DNA of 64,000 nt from Megalobrama amblycephala. Taxonomy: Eukaryota; Chordata; Actinopteri; Cypriniformes; Xenocyprididae. The DNA lies in the NCBI RefSeq assembly GCF_018812025.1, contig NC_063049.1, forward strand, positions 15,519,734 through 15,583,733, written 5' to 3'. Below are positions 33,701 to 44,614 of this stretch, piece after piece. Both the position numbers and the translations under genes were made by a program. How positions within the stretch are numbered: the stretch's first letter is position 1; every line of letters starts with the position of its first letter. A model generated the notes under the pieces. It was not told the DNA's origin, made no database searches, and worked only from the letters and a program-made list of their open reading frames with translations.

Positions 33701-34117
33701 AGATTCAATCAAATCAATCAGTTGCAGCCCTTAACACAAAGTATCCTGTCCGTTTTTGGCCCAACAGAAACGCTCTCTCCCTATTAATTATATAAGGCAG
33801 GGTTGGCAAAAACATGGCTTTAAAGTGTGGGGTTTTGACGAATAATCATGTCTAAATGTAATCATCATACTGAATAACATGACTTTTAATGATTTTGGAC
33901 ATACATAATCCTATTTAAACCAATCTGCTTGTCCTGTGTGTCTGACAGTAATTGAATAATGTGCATCCGAAATTAAATAACAGCAGACGCAACAGGAAGA
34001 AAAGACCTGTACCTGTGAGCACATAGTCGTAATGGTTCACGTTGTTGAGCTTGATCCCCTCGTACAGGACTTGCAGTTCATCTGCAGTCATCACTTGACC
34101 TTTCCAGTGCTCATATC
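23005..34117 (-). CDS. pdxk: Pyridoxal kinase, exons 3 to 11 (5' end missing)
   Basis: Phosphorylates pyridoxal, pyridoxine and pyridoxamine with ATP in the vitamin B6 salvage pathway; a cytosolic enzyme of the ribokinase fold. Nine exons on the minus strand: 34013-34117, 30578-30661, 28489-28523, 28248-28333, 27740-27785, 26657-26768, 24257-24393, 23276-23342 and 23005/23031-23144. All junctions are GT/AG and every phase fits. Diagnostic segments are [42 protein letters not shown] and [13 protein letters not shown] (G-T-G-D holds the catalytic Asp). The first roughly 50 residues, two exons in mammals, were not found. A one-base shift affects the last nine codons. Gene identity is near certain; which fish paralogue is unknown. 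Confidence 0.93.
23276..23342 (-). CDS. pdxk: pdxk penultimate exon
   Basis: 67 nt, encoding [17 protein letters not shown]. Donor GTAAGA, acceptor GACAG. Confidence 0.93.
24257..24393 (-). CDS. pdxk: pdxk exon with the G-T-G-D active site
   Basis: 137 nt, encoding [26 protein letters not shown] and [11 protein letters not shown]. Donor GTAAAC, acceptor TTTCTCAG. The G-T-G-D motif forms the anion hole and contains the catalytic aspartate of ribokinase-fold kinases. Confidence 0.95.
24540..25316. repeat. Intronic dispersed repeat
   Basis: Diverged copy of 26950-27340. Both hold GAGTGNAACAGTGCC, GTGAGCCGCAACA/GTGAATCACAACA and AACTACAATCCCATGAAGCA. The right part (25010-25260) also matches bases 220-460. 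Non-coding. Confidence 0.55.
25317..26331. mobile_element. Foldback DNA element interrupted by a solo LTR
   Basis: The left end GGGCTTTCACACTGAATAGTTC has its counterpart GTGAAAGCCC at the right. GTTCTAGGAACT / AGTTCCTAGAACT sequence recurs in both halves. The insert is 25591-26126. No target duplication was resolved. Confidence 0.5.
25591..26126 (+). mobile_element. Solo LTR with perfect 5-bp duplication
   Basis: 536 bp, TGTCATGAACC...TTCCTAACA, flanked by GCTGT on both sides (25586-25590 and 26127-26131). No internal region, so it formed by LTR-LTR recombination. It lies in a pdxk intron. Overlapping ORFs of 70-95 codons within it have no domain. Confidence 0.85.
26657..26768 (-). CDS. pdxk: pdxk exon (mammalian exon 8 equivalent)
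   Basis: 112 nt, encoding [19 protein letters not shown] and L-G-S-Q-K-R. Acceptor TTTCAG. Donor GTGATT is a weak match to the consensus. Confidence 0.93.
26950..27340. repeat. Intronic dispersed repeat, second copy
   Basis: See the related 24540-25000 stretch. AACTACAATCCCATGAAGCA at about 27225 is the clearest anchor. Confidence 0.5.
27740..27785 (-). CDS. pdxk: pdxk mini-exon (mammalian exon 7 equivalent)
   Basis: 46 nt, encoding [15 protein letters not shown]. Donor GTAAGT, acceptor CACAG. Confidence 0.92.
28248..28333 (-). CDS. pdxk: pdxk exon (mammalian exon 6 equivalent)
   Basis: 86 nt, encoding [10 protein letters not shown] and [15 protein letters not shown]. Donor GTGAGT, acceptor CTAG. 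Confidence 0.93.
28489..28523 (-). CDS. pdxk: pdxk mini-exon (mammalian exon 5 equivalent)
   Basis: 35 nt, encoding the [11 protein letters not shown] stretch. Acceptor GCCAAG, donor GTGAGC. It is about four residues shorter than the human loop (which carries a W-D-G-E insert after G-D), from memory of the human protein. Confidence 0.88.
28785..30490. repeat. Dispersed repeat split by a TTAA element
   Basis: GTAACACTTTACATTAAGGTC at the left and GTGCATTAACTAATGTTAG at the right are the two sides of a familiar fish repeat. The TTAA foldback 29220-30369 sits inside. Confidence 0.4.
29220..30369. mobile_element. 1.15-kb TTAA-flanked foldback element
   Basis: Ends AGGGTTAGTTCACCCAAAA and TTTTGGGTGAACTAACCCT, with TTAA on both sides (29216-29219 and 30370-30373). 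Inverted arms of over 400 bp are nearly identical (CACTTTTACGTCGCCGTGG and its complement). A second partial repeat of the arm is at 29640-29710. The arms contain a short open frame starting M-V-H-K-C-A-C-R-G on the right arm, discussed in the findings. Confidence 0.85.
30496..30577. repeat. Compound (CA)n(TA)n(CA)n microsatellite
   Basis: CA/TA/CA blocks ending directly at a pdxk exon. The last CA units form that exon's 5' splice site on the minus strand. Confidence 0.95.
30578..30661 (-). CDS. pdxk: pdxk exon (mammalian exon 4 equivalent)
   Basis: 84 nt, encoding [15 protein letters not shown] and N-P-S-L-V-Y. The 5' splice site is made of the first units of a GT-repeat: exon end TATG, then GTGTGTGT. 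The acceptor TTCTTCAG is preceded by a purine-poor tract that runs into poly-T, plus-strand poly-A 30672-30690. Confidence 0.9.
31051..31565 (-). repeat. 3' LTR (element sense)
   Basis: 515 bp. Near-identical to 33089-33605; visible differences include GAACACGCAG versus AAACACAAGCAG and CACACCAG versus CACGCCAG. Confidence 0.9.
31566..31582 (-). other. Polypurine tract
   Basis: Plus strand TTACTCCCCCCTCCCGG next to the LTR; purine-rich on the minus strand, in the plus-strand primer position. Confidence 0.7.
31706..32164. repeat. 27-bp minisatellite, 17 units
   Basis: Unit begins ATGGCGGGTCGGGTGCCGCG, repeated 17 times without gaps. The first ten units have GCG after ATG and the last seven have GAG; one unit has ACG for TCG. 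A length of 27 keeps all frames open and produces several 180-400 codon artefact ORFs. It lies between the gag ORF and the polypurine tract. Confidence 0.95.
32259..33056 (-). CDS. Gag-like protein of non-autonomous LTR element
   Basis: 265 codons on the minus strand. Residues about 20-95 form the gag-like helical block, with [26 protein letters not shown] and [10 protein letters not shown]. This is a pattern typical of fish retrotransposon gag proteins. A basic [12 protein letters not shown] segment follows near residue 145. The tail is a degenerate A-E-P-A-x-P-A and F-H-A-P repeat. The ORF may begin further upstream because the frame toward the LTR stays partly open. No protease or reverse transcriptase follows. 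Presumed role is the particle protein, with enzymes supplied by a relative. Confidence 0.65.
   Translation of the reverse strand: MGIFLLPVPPENRERQPKSSVEDRLWMARQDGRPLEKYVEEFAELSSQVSWSDAVLNSCFLRGLDESTIRFCEPECLYSLVESIDLVLFLNGSKFEIEEVHRQSYFPRPAPSGKMVAGPTHQPPTSSTYRSSGCTPEVQPNPQRKQPKRRKSRQPKKPAFAPDRVEPAPVFVEPAPVFIEPAPVIAEPAAPAAAAEPASPASAAEPASPASAAEPSAPASAGEPFHAPAPSQPFHAPHPHQPLHAPPSQLHAPPPTNPRYFWDSS
33089..33605 (-). repeat. 5' LTR (element sense)
   Basis: 517 bp, with TG...CA ends. The adjoining internal sequence (plus 33070-33088) does not show a primer-binding site I can name. Confidence 0.9.
34013..34117 (-). CDS. pdxk: pdxk exon (mammalian exon 3 equivalent)
   Basis: 105 nt. Starts GA TAT GAG CAC TGG after CCAG and ends CTC ACA G before GTACAG. 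Encodes [14 protein letters not shown] and N-H-Y-D-Y-V-L-T-G. The nearby upstream 3.4 kb before the N gap shows no candidate for the preceding exon. Confidence 0.92.
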
Positions 34118-34187
34118 CTGGTAAGAGAAATATATATTTTATAAAAAAATATATGAATGATGCCTCTATGAATCCGATTGGTTGACC

Positions 34188-34720
34188 AACGTTTTAAGGT
34201 GTGCAATTATTTTCAGGGAAATGCACAGCTAAAGTAGTTCTAGGCAGGTTTTGACCGCATTGCAGTTCCATATCACTTCGTCAAATTATTTCAGTTGTTT
34301 CAATAGTCCTACAGCTTACAACCATAAAAGAAACAAAACCCACAACGACACTGACCAAGAAAATAAATGTAGTAAACAATAGGATTAAAACAACAAATTA
34401 TTGTCATGGTTTTTGCCACAAAATATGTTTTATTGTGTCCTGAAAGCTCATACTCTCTCCCGCGCTCTCTCTCTCTCTTTCTCTTTCAAATGTACACACG
34501 TACTGTATAGTACAGACACACACTCACACAGAAAGGTTTTGTCAGTGCTGCTCTGATGAATTAATCAGTCAAAGAGTTTAGCAACTTAAAAGATACATGA
34601 CTCACCAGCGAGGTAATAACTGTGTGGTTCTTGTGGTGGATAAACTTATAGTTTCGCTATTAGTAGAGACACTGCTGCTGTGAGAGACCCACAGACTCAG
34701 GTAGGCTAATTTGCTTTCTC
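34188..34720. repeat. Dispersed repeat shared with 19355-19850
   Basis: Same block order as the other copy, extended by TCTCTC-type microsatellite tracts (34458-34485 and 34715-34742). Non-coding. Confidence 0.7.
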
Positions 34721-35039
34721 TCGCTCTCTCTCTCTCTCTCTATGTGCATTAATAACTGTATCAACGGTATTATTCTGCTATCAAGGCTCAAGCCTCCGTT
34801 ACTAGTTCTGAAATTACGTTTTGGAATTACCAACGGACGCTTGGGATGAGATGCGTAAGAAATTAGTCCCACACACAAGAGTGTTTTAAGGACAAAAACC
34901 TGACAAATGTCTTGAAATACAACATCGGAACAGTGTCTTAAGGTGTGGTAACCGTAGTATAAGCGAAATAATTGACCTTTGCGGAATAATTGATCGCATT
35001 GTGGCCGCATTACCACCTTGGCTGTGCATTATTTTCTAA

Positions 35040-35418
35040 AGGCAGGAACAAACCAAGCCGACGCTGACGAACTAGTGGCGACGAAAGAAGACTACAGGGT
35101 TGGTTCACGTTGGCAGTGTCTGTGTCCAAAGTTGCCCTGACCCACCAAACTGACGCTAGACAGCCGACGGCCAAGTTGCACGTCCGTTTTGCGCCTGCAT
35201 TAGATGAAATGCCTTTCCGAACCAGCAGGTGGCAGTATCTGAACAGCCAATCAGAACGATCAGATGGCCCGACGGACCGATTCAACATTTCAAATCGGCC
35301 GAAAAAAAGCCGTTGAGGACCAACTTCAGCCGACGGTGCGGAACACACTGAGAAAACTTGTTGGTTGACGAACAAAAACTGCCCGACAGCCAACCGTCGG
35401 CTTGGTGTGTTCCTGCCT
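35040..35418. mobile_element. Harbinger-type MITE, TAA duplication
   Basis: 379 bp. Ends AGGCAGGAACAAACCAAGCC and GGCTTGGTGTGTTCCTGCCT, with TAA at both flanks (35037-35039 and 35419-35421). The GC-rich interior gives short chance ORFs on both strands. Confidence 0.85.
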
Positions 35419-35421
35419 TAA

Positions 35422-36024
<603 letters not shown>

Positions 36025-37024
36025 NNNNNNNNNNNNNNNNNNNNNNNNNNNNNNNNNNNNNNNNNNNNNNNNNNNNNNNNNNNNNNNNNNNNNNNNNNNN
36101 NNNNNNNNNNNNNNNNNNNNNNNNNNNNNNNNNNNNNNNNNNNNNNNNNNNNNNNNNNNNNNNNNNNNNNNNNNNNNNNNNNNNNNNNNNNNNNNNNNNN
36201 NNNNNNNNNNNNNNNNNNNNNNNNNNNNNNNNNNNNNNNNNNNNNNNNNNNNNNNNNNNNNNNNNNNNNNNNNNNNNNNNNNNNNNNNNNNNNNNNNNNN
36301 NNNNNNNNNNNNNNNNNNNNNNNNNNNNNNNNNNNNNNNNNNNNNNNNNNNNNNNNNNNNNNNNNNNNNNNNNNNNNNNNNNNNNNNNNNNNNNNNNNNN
36401 NNNNNNNNNNNNNNNNNNNNNNNNNNNNNNNNNNNNNNNNNNNNNNNNNNNNNNNNNNNNNNNNNNNNNNNNNNNNNNNNNNNNNNNNNNNNNNNNNNNN
36501 NNNNNNNNNNNNNNNNNNNNNNNNNNNNNNNNNNNNNNNNNNNNNNNNNNNNNNNNNNNNNNNNNNNNNNNNNNNNNNNNNNNNNNNNNNNNNNNNNNNN
36601 NNNNNNNNNNNNNNNNNNNNNNNNNNNNNNNNNNNNNNNNNNNNNNNNNNNNNNNNNNNNNNNNNNNNNNNNNNNNNNNNNNNNNNNNNNNNNNNNNNNN
36701 NNNNNNNNNNNNNNNNNNNNNNNNNNNNNNNNNNNNNNNNNNNNNNNNNNNNNNNNNNNNNNNNNNNNNNNNNNNNNNNNNNNNNNNNNNNNNNNNNNNN
36801 NNNNNNNNNNNNNNNNNNNNNNNNNNNNNNNNNNNNNNNNNNNNNNNNNNNNNNNNNNNNNNNNNNNNNNNNNNNNNNNNNNNNNNNNNNNNNNNNNNNN
36901 NNNNNNNNNNNNNNNNNNNNNNNNNNNNNNNNNNNNNNNNNNNNNNNNNNNNNNNNNNNNNNNNNNNNNNNNNNNNNNNNNNNNNNNNNNNNNNNNNNNN
37001 NNNNNNNNNNNNNNNNNNNNNNNN
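36025..37024. other. Assembly gap of exactly 1000 N
   Basis: Round-number gap, probably of unknown true size. ORFs spanning it are meaningless. Confidence 0.99.
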
Positions 37025-38431
37025 ACCGTAAAATTTTCATGGTATCGGTACTGACTACTGGAATTTTGGTACCGTGACAACACTACATAGTATAATAAAA
37101 AAAAAAAATTTCACAGACACATTCTGGAGACACCTTAGACTTTTATTACATCTTGTGAAATAGTGTTTTAGGGCACCTTTAATTTGAAACTTTTTAAAGT
37201 TTTTTAAACTTTTTTTTAACAACTTTTAACTAAACTTTTTTTTTAACTTTTTTAAACTTAAACTTTTTAAACTTTTTAAAGAAGTTAAAATCACTAGACT
37301 AAAAATGAAAATAAAAACAAAGCACAGACTTAGCTATATAGGCTATTTTGATTAGGTTACCTACCCCAAATAATCACTTACAGTTACTGCTATTGTTTGT
37401 TTGTTTGTTTTATTTATAGAGCACAATTAAAACAGCACAAGGTTGACCAATGTGCTGTACAATAGTAACTAGTGAAAAAGAAGACAACAGCACAGAAGGA
37501 AAAGCAAGTAAATAAATAAATAAATAAATAGGCAAGTAAAACAAACATCAACGAGACCTACTTTGGTTACTCGATGTGTTGAGCAAAGGCTAACTCTAGT
37601 AAATACAATTTCACATTTCTTCTAAAAGAACTCAATGTAGGTAAAGTCTAAGATATAAAGGCAAGCTATTCCAATGCCTTGCGCCCACCACTGAAAATGC
37701 CCAGTCACCACTCATTTTTAATCTAGTCCTAGGATCATCTGGTTTGATGCCCTTAGATTCCTTTGAGGTTTGTGTAAATGAAAAAGATCACTGAATAAGA
37801 GGGAGCCAGACTGTGTAAGTGGCCATTCACATATTGCGTCTAAAAGCGAACTTCTTCTTATGTAAACTTGATTTGTGCAAAAGACCACTGAAAAACAGGC
37901 GAATCTCAACATAACGCCGACTGTGACGCAACAGTCGGGATCATTAATATGTACGCCCCCAACTTTTGCATATGGCATCCCAAGTTCAAGGCATTAGACA
38001 AGCCAGTATTAACGTCTGGAGCTGCACAGCCAAATCAACAAAAGTTATGCAGGTAGTATATTGTAAAGCAAGCAAGGACAATAGTGAAAATGGCAGATGG
38101 ATTGATAAACTGTTCATCATCCATGATATCATGATATATTTAGTGATATTTGTAAATTGTCTTTCTAAATGTTTCGTTAGCATGTTGCTAATCTGTTAAA
38201 TGTGGTTAAAATTACCATTGTTTCTTACTGTATTCACGGAGACCAGAGCCATGTCGTTATTTTCATTATTAAACACTTGCAGTCTGTATAATTCATTAAT
38301 GCATCTTATTCTTTATAAATCTCTCCAACAGTGTGTAATGTTAGCATTAGCTCCATTAGCCCCATCATAGGCTACTATCAAACTCATTCAGAATCAAATG
38401 TTTATGCAATTGTTTATGCAATGTATTATAC

Positions 38432-38912
38432 CAGTGGTTCCCAACCTTTTTTACACCAAGGTCCACCTCCTCTCTGAATCAACATGGCACGAGAGCGCAC
38501 ATGTGCGGTTTGTTTGCGCATCAATAATTGCGGACTCGTGCATGCTTTATGTACGACTGCTGTATGTCCCTATCGTCTTTACCTTCATTACTATCGTCAT
38601 CCATCAAAACATTTTTAGCGACACTGGTTTTCTTTTTCCAACTGAGAGAGTTTGCGTTTTGAGCCACCATTCAGTCTGTATTTCACAGCAGCACAATTAG
38701 AAACAGACTGGGCTAAACCAAAACAATCACAGAATACGTACGAGAGAGGTGGTGCTTTGTTTTAAATGTATTTTTAATTCATTGAATTTAATTCATTAAA
38801 TGTAACATATTAATAATTAAATTAATGAATTATATTAATATATTTAAATTAATTTTAATTTATCTCGCGGCCCACCTGGAGGATAACTGAGCCCACAGGT
38901 TGGGAACCACTG
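38432..38912. mobile_element. hAT-type MITE (copy 1)
   Basis: 481 bp. Ends CAGTGGTTCCCAACC and GGTTGGGAACCACTG, with flanks TATTATAC / TATTATAG, an 8-bp duplication with one change. No transposase. Confidence 0.8.
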
Positions 38913-39012
38913 TATTATAGAGTTGGGAGCTTGGGAGCAGGGATCATGAGCATTTAAAGGGGACACGCACATTTTTAATTATGCCCCAAAATAGGCAGTT
39001 AAAACATAGTAT

Positions 39013-40468
39013 TAGTGTTGTCAAAAGTACTGGTACTTCGGTACCAAGTCGGTACTGAAATTTTGAAAATGTGACGATACCAGCATTTCTGTAGTACCGG
39101 TAGTACCGAGAATCCGGGTATATTCGGTACCCACTGATAGGGCTGTGCCAGTATTTACTTGAATACGACACGAGTGAAGCACAAAGCTTTGTTTACAGAA
39201 GAAATAATAGGTTAGCAATTAAATGTGACATCGCAGCCATGGAAACATTTTGGTTAATGCCGAATAAGAGAGGTGCGTGAGTCCATACATTTAAGCTTCG
39301 TATTCTGTTTTCCGAATCGCGATCTGGTCACCTGATTAGCAGAGAATTTAACAGTATTCCATTAGTTATTCCACTGAACATGGAATCTGTTTCTTTTCCC
39401 AAATCTTCACTCACGCTGGGGATTATAACGTTTCTTTCGTTCACATTTAGGCCTATTATAGGCTATTCGCATTATTTACTGTGGTAAAGTAGAAAAAACA
39501 CCGTAGGACAGAAACCTTTTTGCTTGCACGTCAGTTTCTATTTAACAGAGTTTGTGCTTGTTATTAGACTTTATAAGGCACGTCAAGTTTATTTGTATAG
39601 CACGTTTCACACACGCCGGTGATTTTTACTTTCGTTTTCTCTGGCAGCGCTAAATCAAACATAGCCTGAATGTCTTGCCCCTGCGGAGGATAAAACACGC
39701 TCTTCACACCTTTTACAACAAGTGTCCGTTGTTTGTAACATCAGGAGATAACGAAGATATTATTAAAGAGAAATGGTCTCTTTCCTGCTCGTGTCCCACA
39801 TCCCTCTCAAAGTGCAAAGCGGCTATATCAAAGTAATAACGGGACTTTGGCTATATGACGCGTCTTTGTGTGGAAATAAAAAACGAATGCTTTTTGAAAT
39901 AATATTTAACTTTCTTATTATTTAGGTTACCATTATTTACCGATATTTATTTCATAGTTTTACAGGCTGTAGTGTGTTGTTTCTCTGACGGAATAGCTAA
40001 AATAAACACGCACGTCTGTTACCCCTGTTGAAAAAACAGCATATGCTGGTAAAGTAGGTTTTGAAGCTGGTATGCTGGTTTGAGCTGGTTTATGCTGGTC
40101 CAGGACCAGCTTAGGACTAGTATGGACCAGCAGGACCAGTTTAGGACCAGCATTTGACCAGCATACAGCTTCAAAACCTACCTTATCAGCATATGCTGGT
40201 TTTTTCAACAGTACACAATGGATGTTTGAGCATTTAATTATTTATTTATTTTTTTTATATTTCAAAATTTATTTCATTGAGGTAGCCTATATATACACAC
40301 ACAAACACACACACTCCGAATCATATTTAATGTTTTTAAAATAGGCTATATAAAATAGTAAAATAGTAACAATAGATTTTACTGTGGTACCGAAATTGGT
40401 ACCGAGAACCGTAAAATTTTCATGGTATCGGTACTGACTACTGGAATTTTGGTACCGTGACAACACTA
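39013..40468. mobile_element. Non-autonomous hAT element (copy 1)
   Basis: 1456 bp. Ends TAGTGTTGTCAAAAG and CGTGACAACACTA, with a perfect 8-bp duplication CATAGTAT (39005-39012 and 40469-40476). Interior non-coding apart from chance ORFs. It contains a palindromic MITE at about 40026-40212 with ends CTGTTGAAAAAACAGCATAT and ATATGCTGGTTTTTTCAACAG-type sequence. Confidence 0.85.
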
Positions 40469-41820
40469 CATAGTATAATAAAAAAAAAAAATTTCACAGA
40501 CACATTCTGGAGACACCTTAGACTTTTATTACATCTTGTGAAATAGTGTTTTAGGGCACCTTTAATTTGAAACTTTTTAAACTTTTTTTAAACTTTTTTT
40601 TTAACAACTTTTTAACTAAACTTTTTTTTTTAACTTTTTTTAAACTTAAACTTTTTAAACTTTTTAAAGAAGTTAAAATCACTAGACTAAAAATGAAAAT
40701 AAAAACAAAGCACAGACTTAGCTATATAGGCTATTTTGATTAGGTTACCTACCCCAAATAATCACTTACAGTTACTGCTATTGTTTGTTTGTTTGTTTTA
40801 TTTATAGACCACAATTAAAACAGCACAAGGTTGACCAATGTGCTGTACAATAGTAACTAGTGAAAAAGAAGACAACAGCACAGAAGGAAAAGCAAGTAAA
40901 TAAATAAATAAATAAATAGGCAAGTAAAACAAACATCAACGAGACCTACTTTGGTTACTCGATGTGTTGAGCAAAGGCTAACTCTAGTAAATACAATTTC
41001 ACATTTCTTCTAAAAGAACTCAATGTAGGTAAAAGTCTAAGATATAAAGGCAAGCTATTCCAATGCCTTGCGCCCACCACTGAAAATGCCCAGTCACCAC
41101 TCATTTTTAATCTAGTCCTAGGATCATCTGGTTTGATGCCCTTAGATTCCTTTGAGGTTTGTGTAAATGAAAAAGATCACTGAATAAGAGGGAGCCAGAC
41201 TGTGTAAGTGGCCATTCACATATTGCGTCTAAAAGCGAACTTCTTCTTATGTAAACTTGATTTGTGCAAAAGACCACTGAAAAACAGGCGAATCTCAACA
41301 TAACGCCGACTGTGACGCAACAGTCGGGATCATTAATATGTACGCCCCCAACTTTTGCATATGGCATCCCAAGTTCAAGGCATTAGACAAGCCAGTATTA
41401 ACGTCTGGAGCTGCACAGCCAAATCAACAAAAGTTATGCAGGTAGTATATTGTAAAGCAAGCAAGGACAATAGTGAAAATGGCAGATGGATTGATAAACT
41501 GTTCATCATCCATGATATCATGATATATTTAGTGATATTTGTAAATTGTCTTTCTAAATGTTTCGTTAGCATGTTGCTAATCTGTTAAATGTGGTTAAAA
41601 TTACCATTGTTTCTTACTGTATTCACGGAGACCAGAGCCATGTCGTTATTTTCATTATTAAACACTTGCAGTCTGTATAATTCATTAATGCATCTTATTC
41701 TTTATAAATCTCTCCAACAGTGTGTAATGTTAGCATTAGCTCCATTAGCCCCATCATAGGCTACTATCAAACTCATTCAGAATCAAATGTTTATGCAATT
41801 GTTTATGCAATGTATTATAC

Positions 41821-42301
41821 CAGTGGTTCCCAACCTTTTTTACACCAAGGTCCACCTCCTCTCTGAATCAACATGGCACGAGAGCGCACATGTGCGGTTT
41901 GTTTGCGCATCAATAATTGCGGACTCGTGCATGCTTTATGTACGACTGCTGTATGTCCCTATCGTCTTTACCTTCATTACTATCGTCATCCATCAAAACA
42001 TTTTTAGCGACACTGGTTTTCTTTTTCCAACTGAGAGAGTTTGCGTTTTGAGCCACCATTCAGTCTGTATTTCACAGCAGCACAATTAGAAACAGACTGG
42101 GCTAAACCAAAACAATCACAGAATACGTACGAGAGAGGTGGTGCTTTGTTTTAAATGTATTTTTAATTCATTGAATTTAATTCATTAAATGTAACATATT
42201 AATAATTAAATTAATGAATTATATTAATATATTTAAATTAATTTTAATTTATCTCGCGGCCCACCTGGAGGATAACTGAGCCCACAGGTTGGGAACCACT
42301 G
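41821..42301. mobile_element. hAT-type MITE (copy 2, by tandem duplication)
   Basis: Identical layout to 38432-38912, displaced by 3389 bp; it moved with the duplicated unit, not by transposition. Confidence 0.8.
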
Positions 42302-42401
42302 TATTATAGAGTTGGGAGCTTGGGAGCAGGGATCATGAGCATTTAAAGGGGACACGCACATTTTTAATTATGCCCCAAAATAGGCAGTTAAAACATAGTA
42401 T

Positions 42402-43857
42402 TAGTGTTGTCAAAAGTACTGGTACTTCGGTACCAAGTCGGTACTGAAATTTTGAAAATGTGACGATACCAGCATTTCTGTAGTACCGGTAGTACCGAGA
42501 ATCCGGGTATATTCGGTACCCACTGATAGGGCTGTGCCAGTATTTACTTGAATACGACACGAGTGAAGCACAAAGCTTTGTTTACAGAAGAAATAATAGG
42601 TTAGCAATTAAATGTGACATCGCAGCCATGGAAACATTTTGGTTAATGCCGAATAAGAGAGGTGCGTGAGTCCATACATTTAAGCTTCGTATTCTGTTTT
42701 CCGAATCGCGATCTGGTCACCTGATTAGCAGAGAATTTAACAGTATTCCATTAGTTATTCCACTGAACATGGAATCTGTTTCTTTTCCCAAATCTTCACT
42801 CACGCTGGGATTATAACGTTTCTTTCGTTCGCATTTAGGCCTATTATAGGCTATTCGCATTATTTACTGTGGTAAAGTAGAAAAAACACCGTAGGACAGA
42901 AACCTTTTTGCTTGCACGTCAGTTTCTATTTAACAGAGTTTGTGCTTGTTATTAGACTTTATAAGGCACGTCAAGTTTATTTGTATAGCACGTTTCACAC
43001 ACGCCGGTGATTTTTACTTTCGTTTTCTCTGGCAGCGCTAAATCAAACATAGCCTGAATGTCTTGCCCCTGCGGAGGATAAAACACGCTCTTCACACCTT
43101 TTACAACAAGTGTCCGTTGTTTGTAACATCAGGAGATAACGAAGATATTATTAAAGAGAAATGGTCTCTTTCCTGCTCGTGTCCCACATCCCTCTCAAAG
43201 TGCAAAGCGGCTATATCAAAGTAATAACGGGACTTTGGCTATATGACGCGTCTTTGTGTGGAAATAAAAAACGAATGCTTTTTGAAATAATATTTAACTT
43301 TCTTATTATTTAGGTTACCATTATTTACCGATATTTATTTCATAGTTTTACAGGCTGTAGTGTGTTGTTTCTCTGACGGAATAGCTAAAATAAACACGCA
43401 CGTCTGTTACCCCTGTTGAAAAAACAGCATATGCTGGTAAAGTAGGTTTTGAAGCTGGTATGCTGGTTTGAGCTGGTTTATGCTGGTCCAGGACCAGCTT
43501 AGGACTAGTATGGACCAGCAGGACCAGTTTAGGACCAGCATTTGACCAGCATACAGCTTCAAAACCTACCTTACCAGCATATGCTGGTTTTTTTCAACAG
43601 TACACAATGGATGTTTGAGCATTTAATTATTTATTTATTTTTTTTATATTTCAAAATTTATTTCATTGAGGTAGCCTATATATACACACACAAACACACA
43701 CACTCCGAATCATATTTAATGTTTTTAAAATAGGCTATATAAAATAGTAAAATAGTAACAATAGATTTTACTGTGGTACCGAAATTGGTACCGAGAACCG
43801 TAAAATTTTCATGGTATCGGTACTGACTACTGGAATTTTGGTACCGTGACAACACTA
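42402..43857. mobile_element. Non-autonomous hAT element (copy 2)
   Basis: Duplicate of 39013-40468 with the same CATAGTAT flanks. The right end of yet another copy is at 37025-37085, just after the N gap. Confidence 0.85.
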
Positions 43858-44614
43858 CATAGTATAATAAAAAAAAAAAATTTCACAGACACATTCTGGA
43901 GACACCTTAGACTTTTATTACATCTTGTGAAATAGTGTTTTAGGGCACCTTTAATTTGAAACTTTTTAAAGTTTTTTTAAAAGTAACTTTTTAACTAAAC
44001 TTTTTTTTTTAACTTTTTTTAAACTTAAACTTTTTAAACTTTTTAAAGAAGTTAAAATCACTAGACTAAAAATGAAAATAAAAACAAAGCACAGACTTAG
44101 CTATATAGGCTATTTTGATTAGGTTACCTACCCCAAATAATCACTTACAGTTACTGCTATTGTTTGTTTGTTTGTTTTATTTATAGAGCACAATTAAAAC
44201 AGCACAAGGTTGACCAATGTGCTGTACAATAGTAACTAGTGAAAAAGAAGACAACAGCACAGAAGGAAAAGCAAGTAAATAAATAAATAAATAAATAGGC
44301 AAGTAAAACAAACATCAACGAGACCTACTTTGGTTACTCGATGTGTTGAGCAAAGGCTAACTCTAGTAAATACAATTTCACATTTCTTCTAAAAGAACTC
44401 AATGTAGGTAAAAGTCTAAGATATAAAGGCAAGCTATTCCAATGCCTTGCGCCCACCACTGAAAATGCCCAGTCACCACTCATTTTTAATCTAGTCCTAG
44501 GATCATCTGGTTTGATGCCCTTAGATTCCTTTGAGGTTTGTGTAAATGAAAAAGATCACTGAATAAGAGGGAGCCAGACTGTGTAAGTGGCCATTCACAT
44601 ATTGCGTCTAAAAG

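Noticed and set aside
23005..34117. pdxk as a processed or dead pseudogene
   Set aside because: Introns are present, all junctions and phases are sound, and the G-T-G-D active-site motif is intact; the only lesion is the last-codons shift.
37718..38700. Repeated ORFs of 65-100 codons in the tandem duplication
   Set aside because: They recur only because the DNA is duplicated, overlap element sequence and show no domain.
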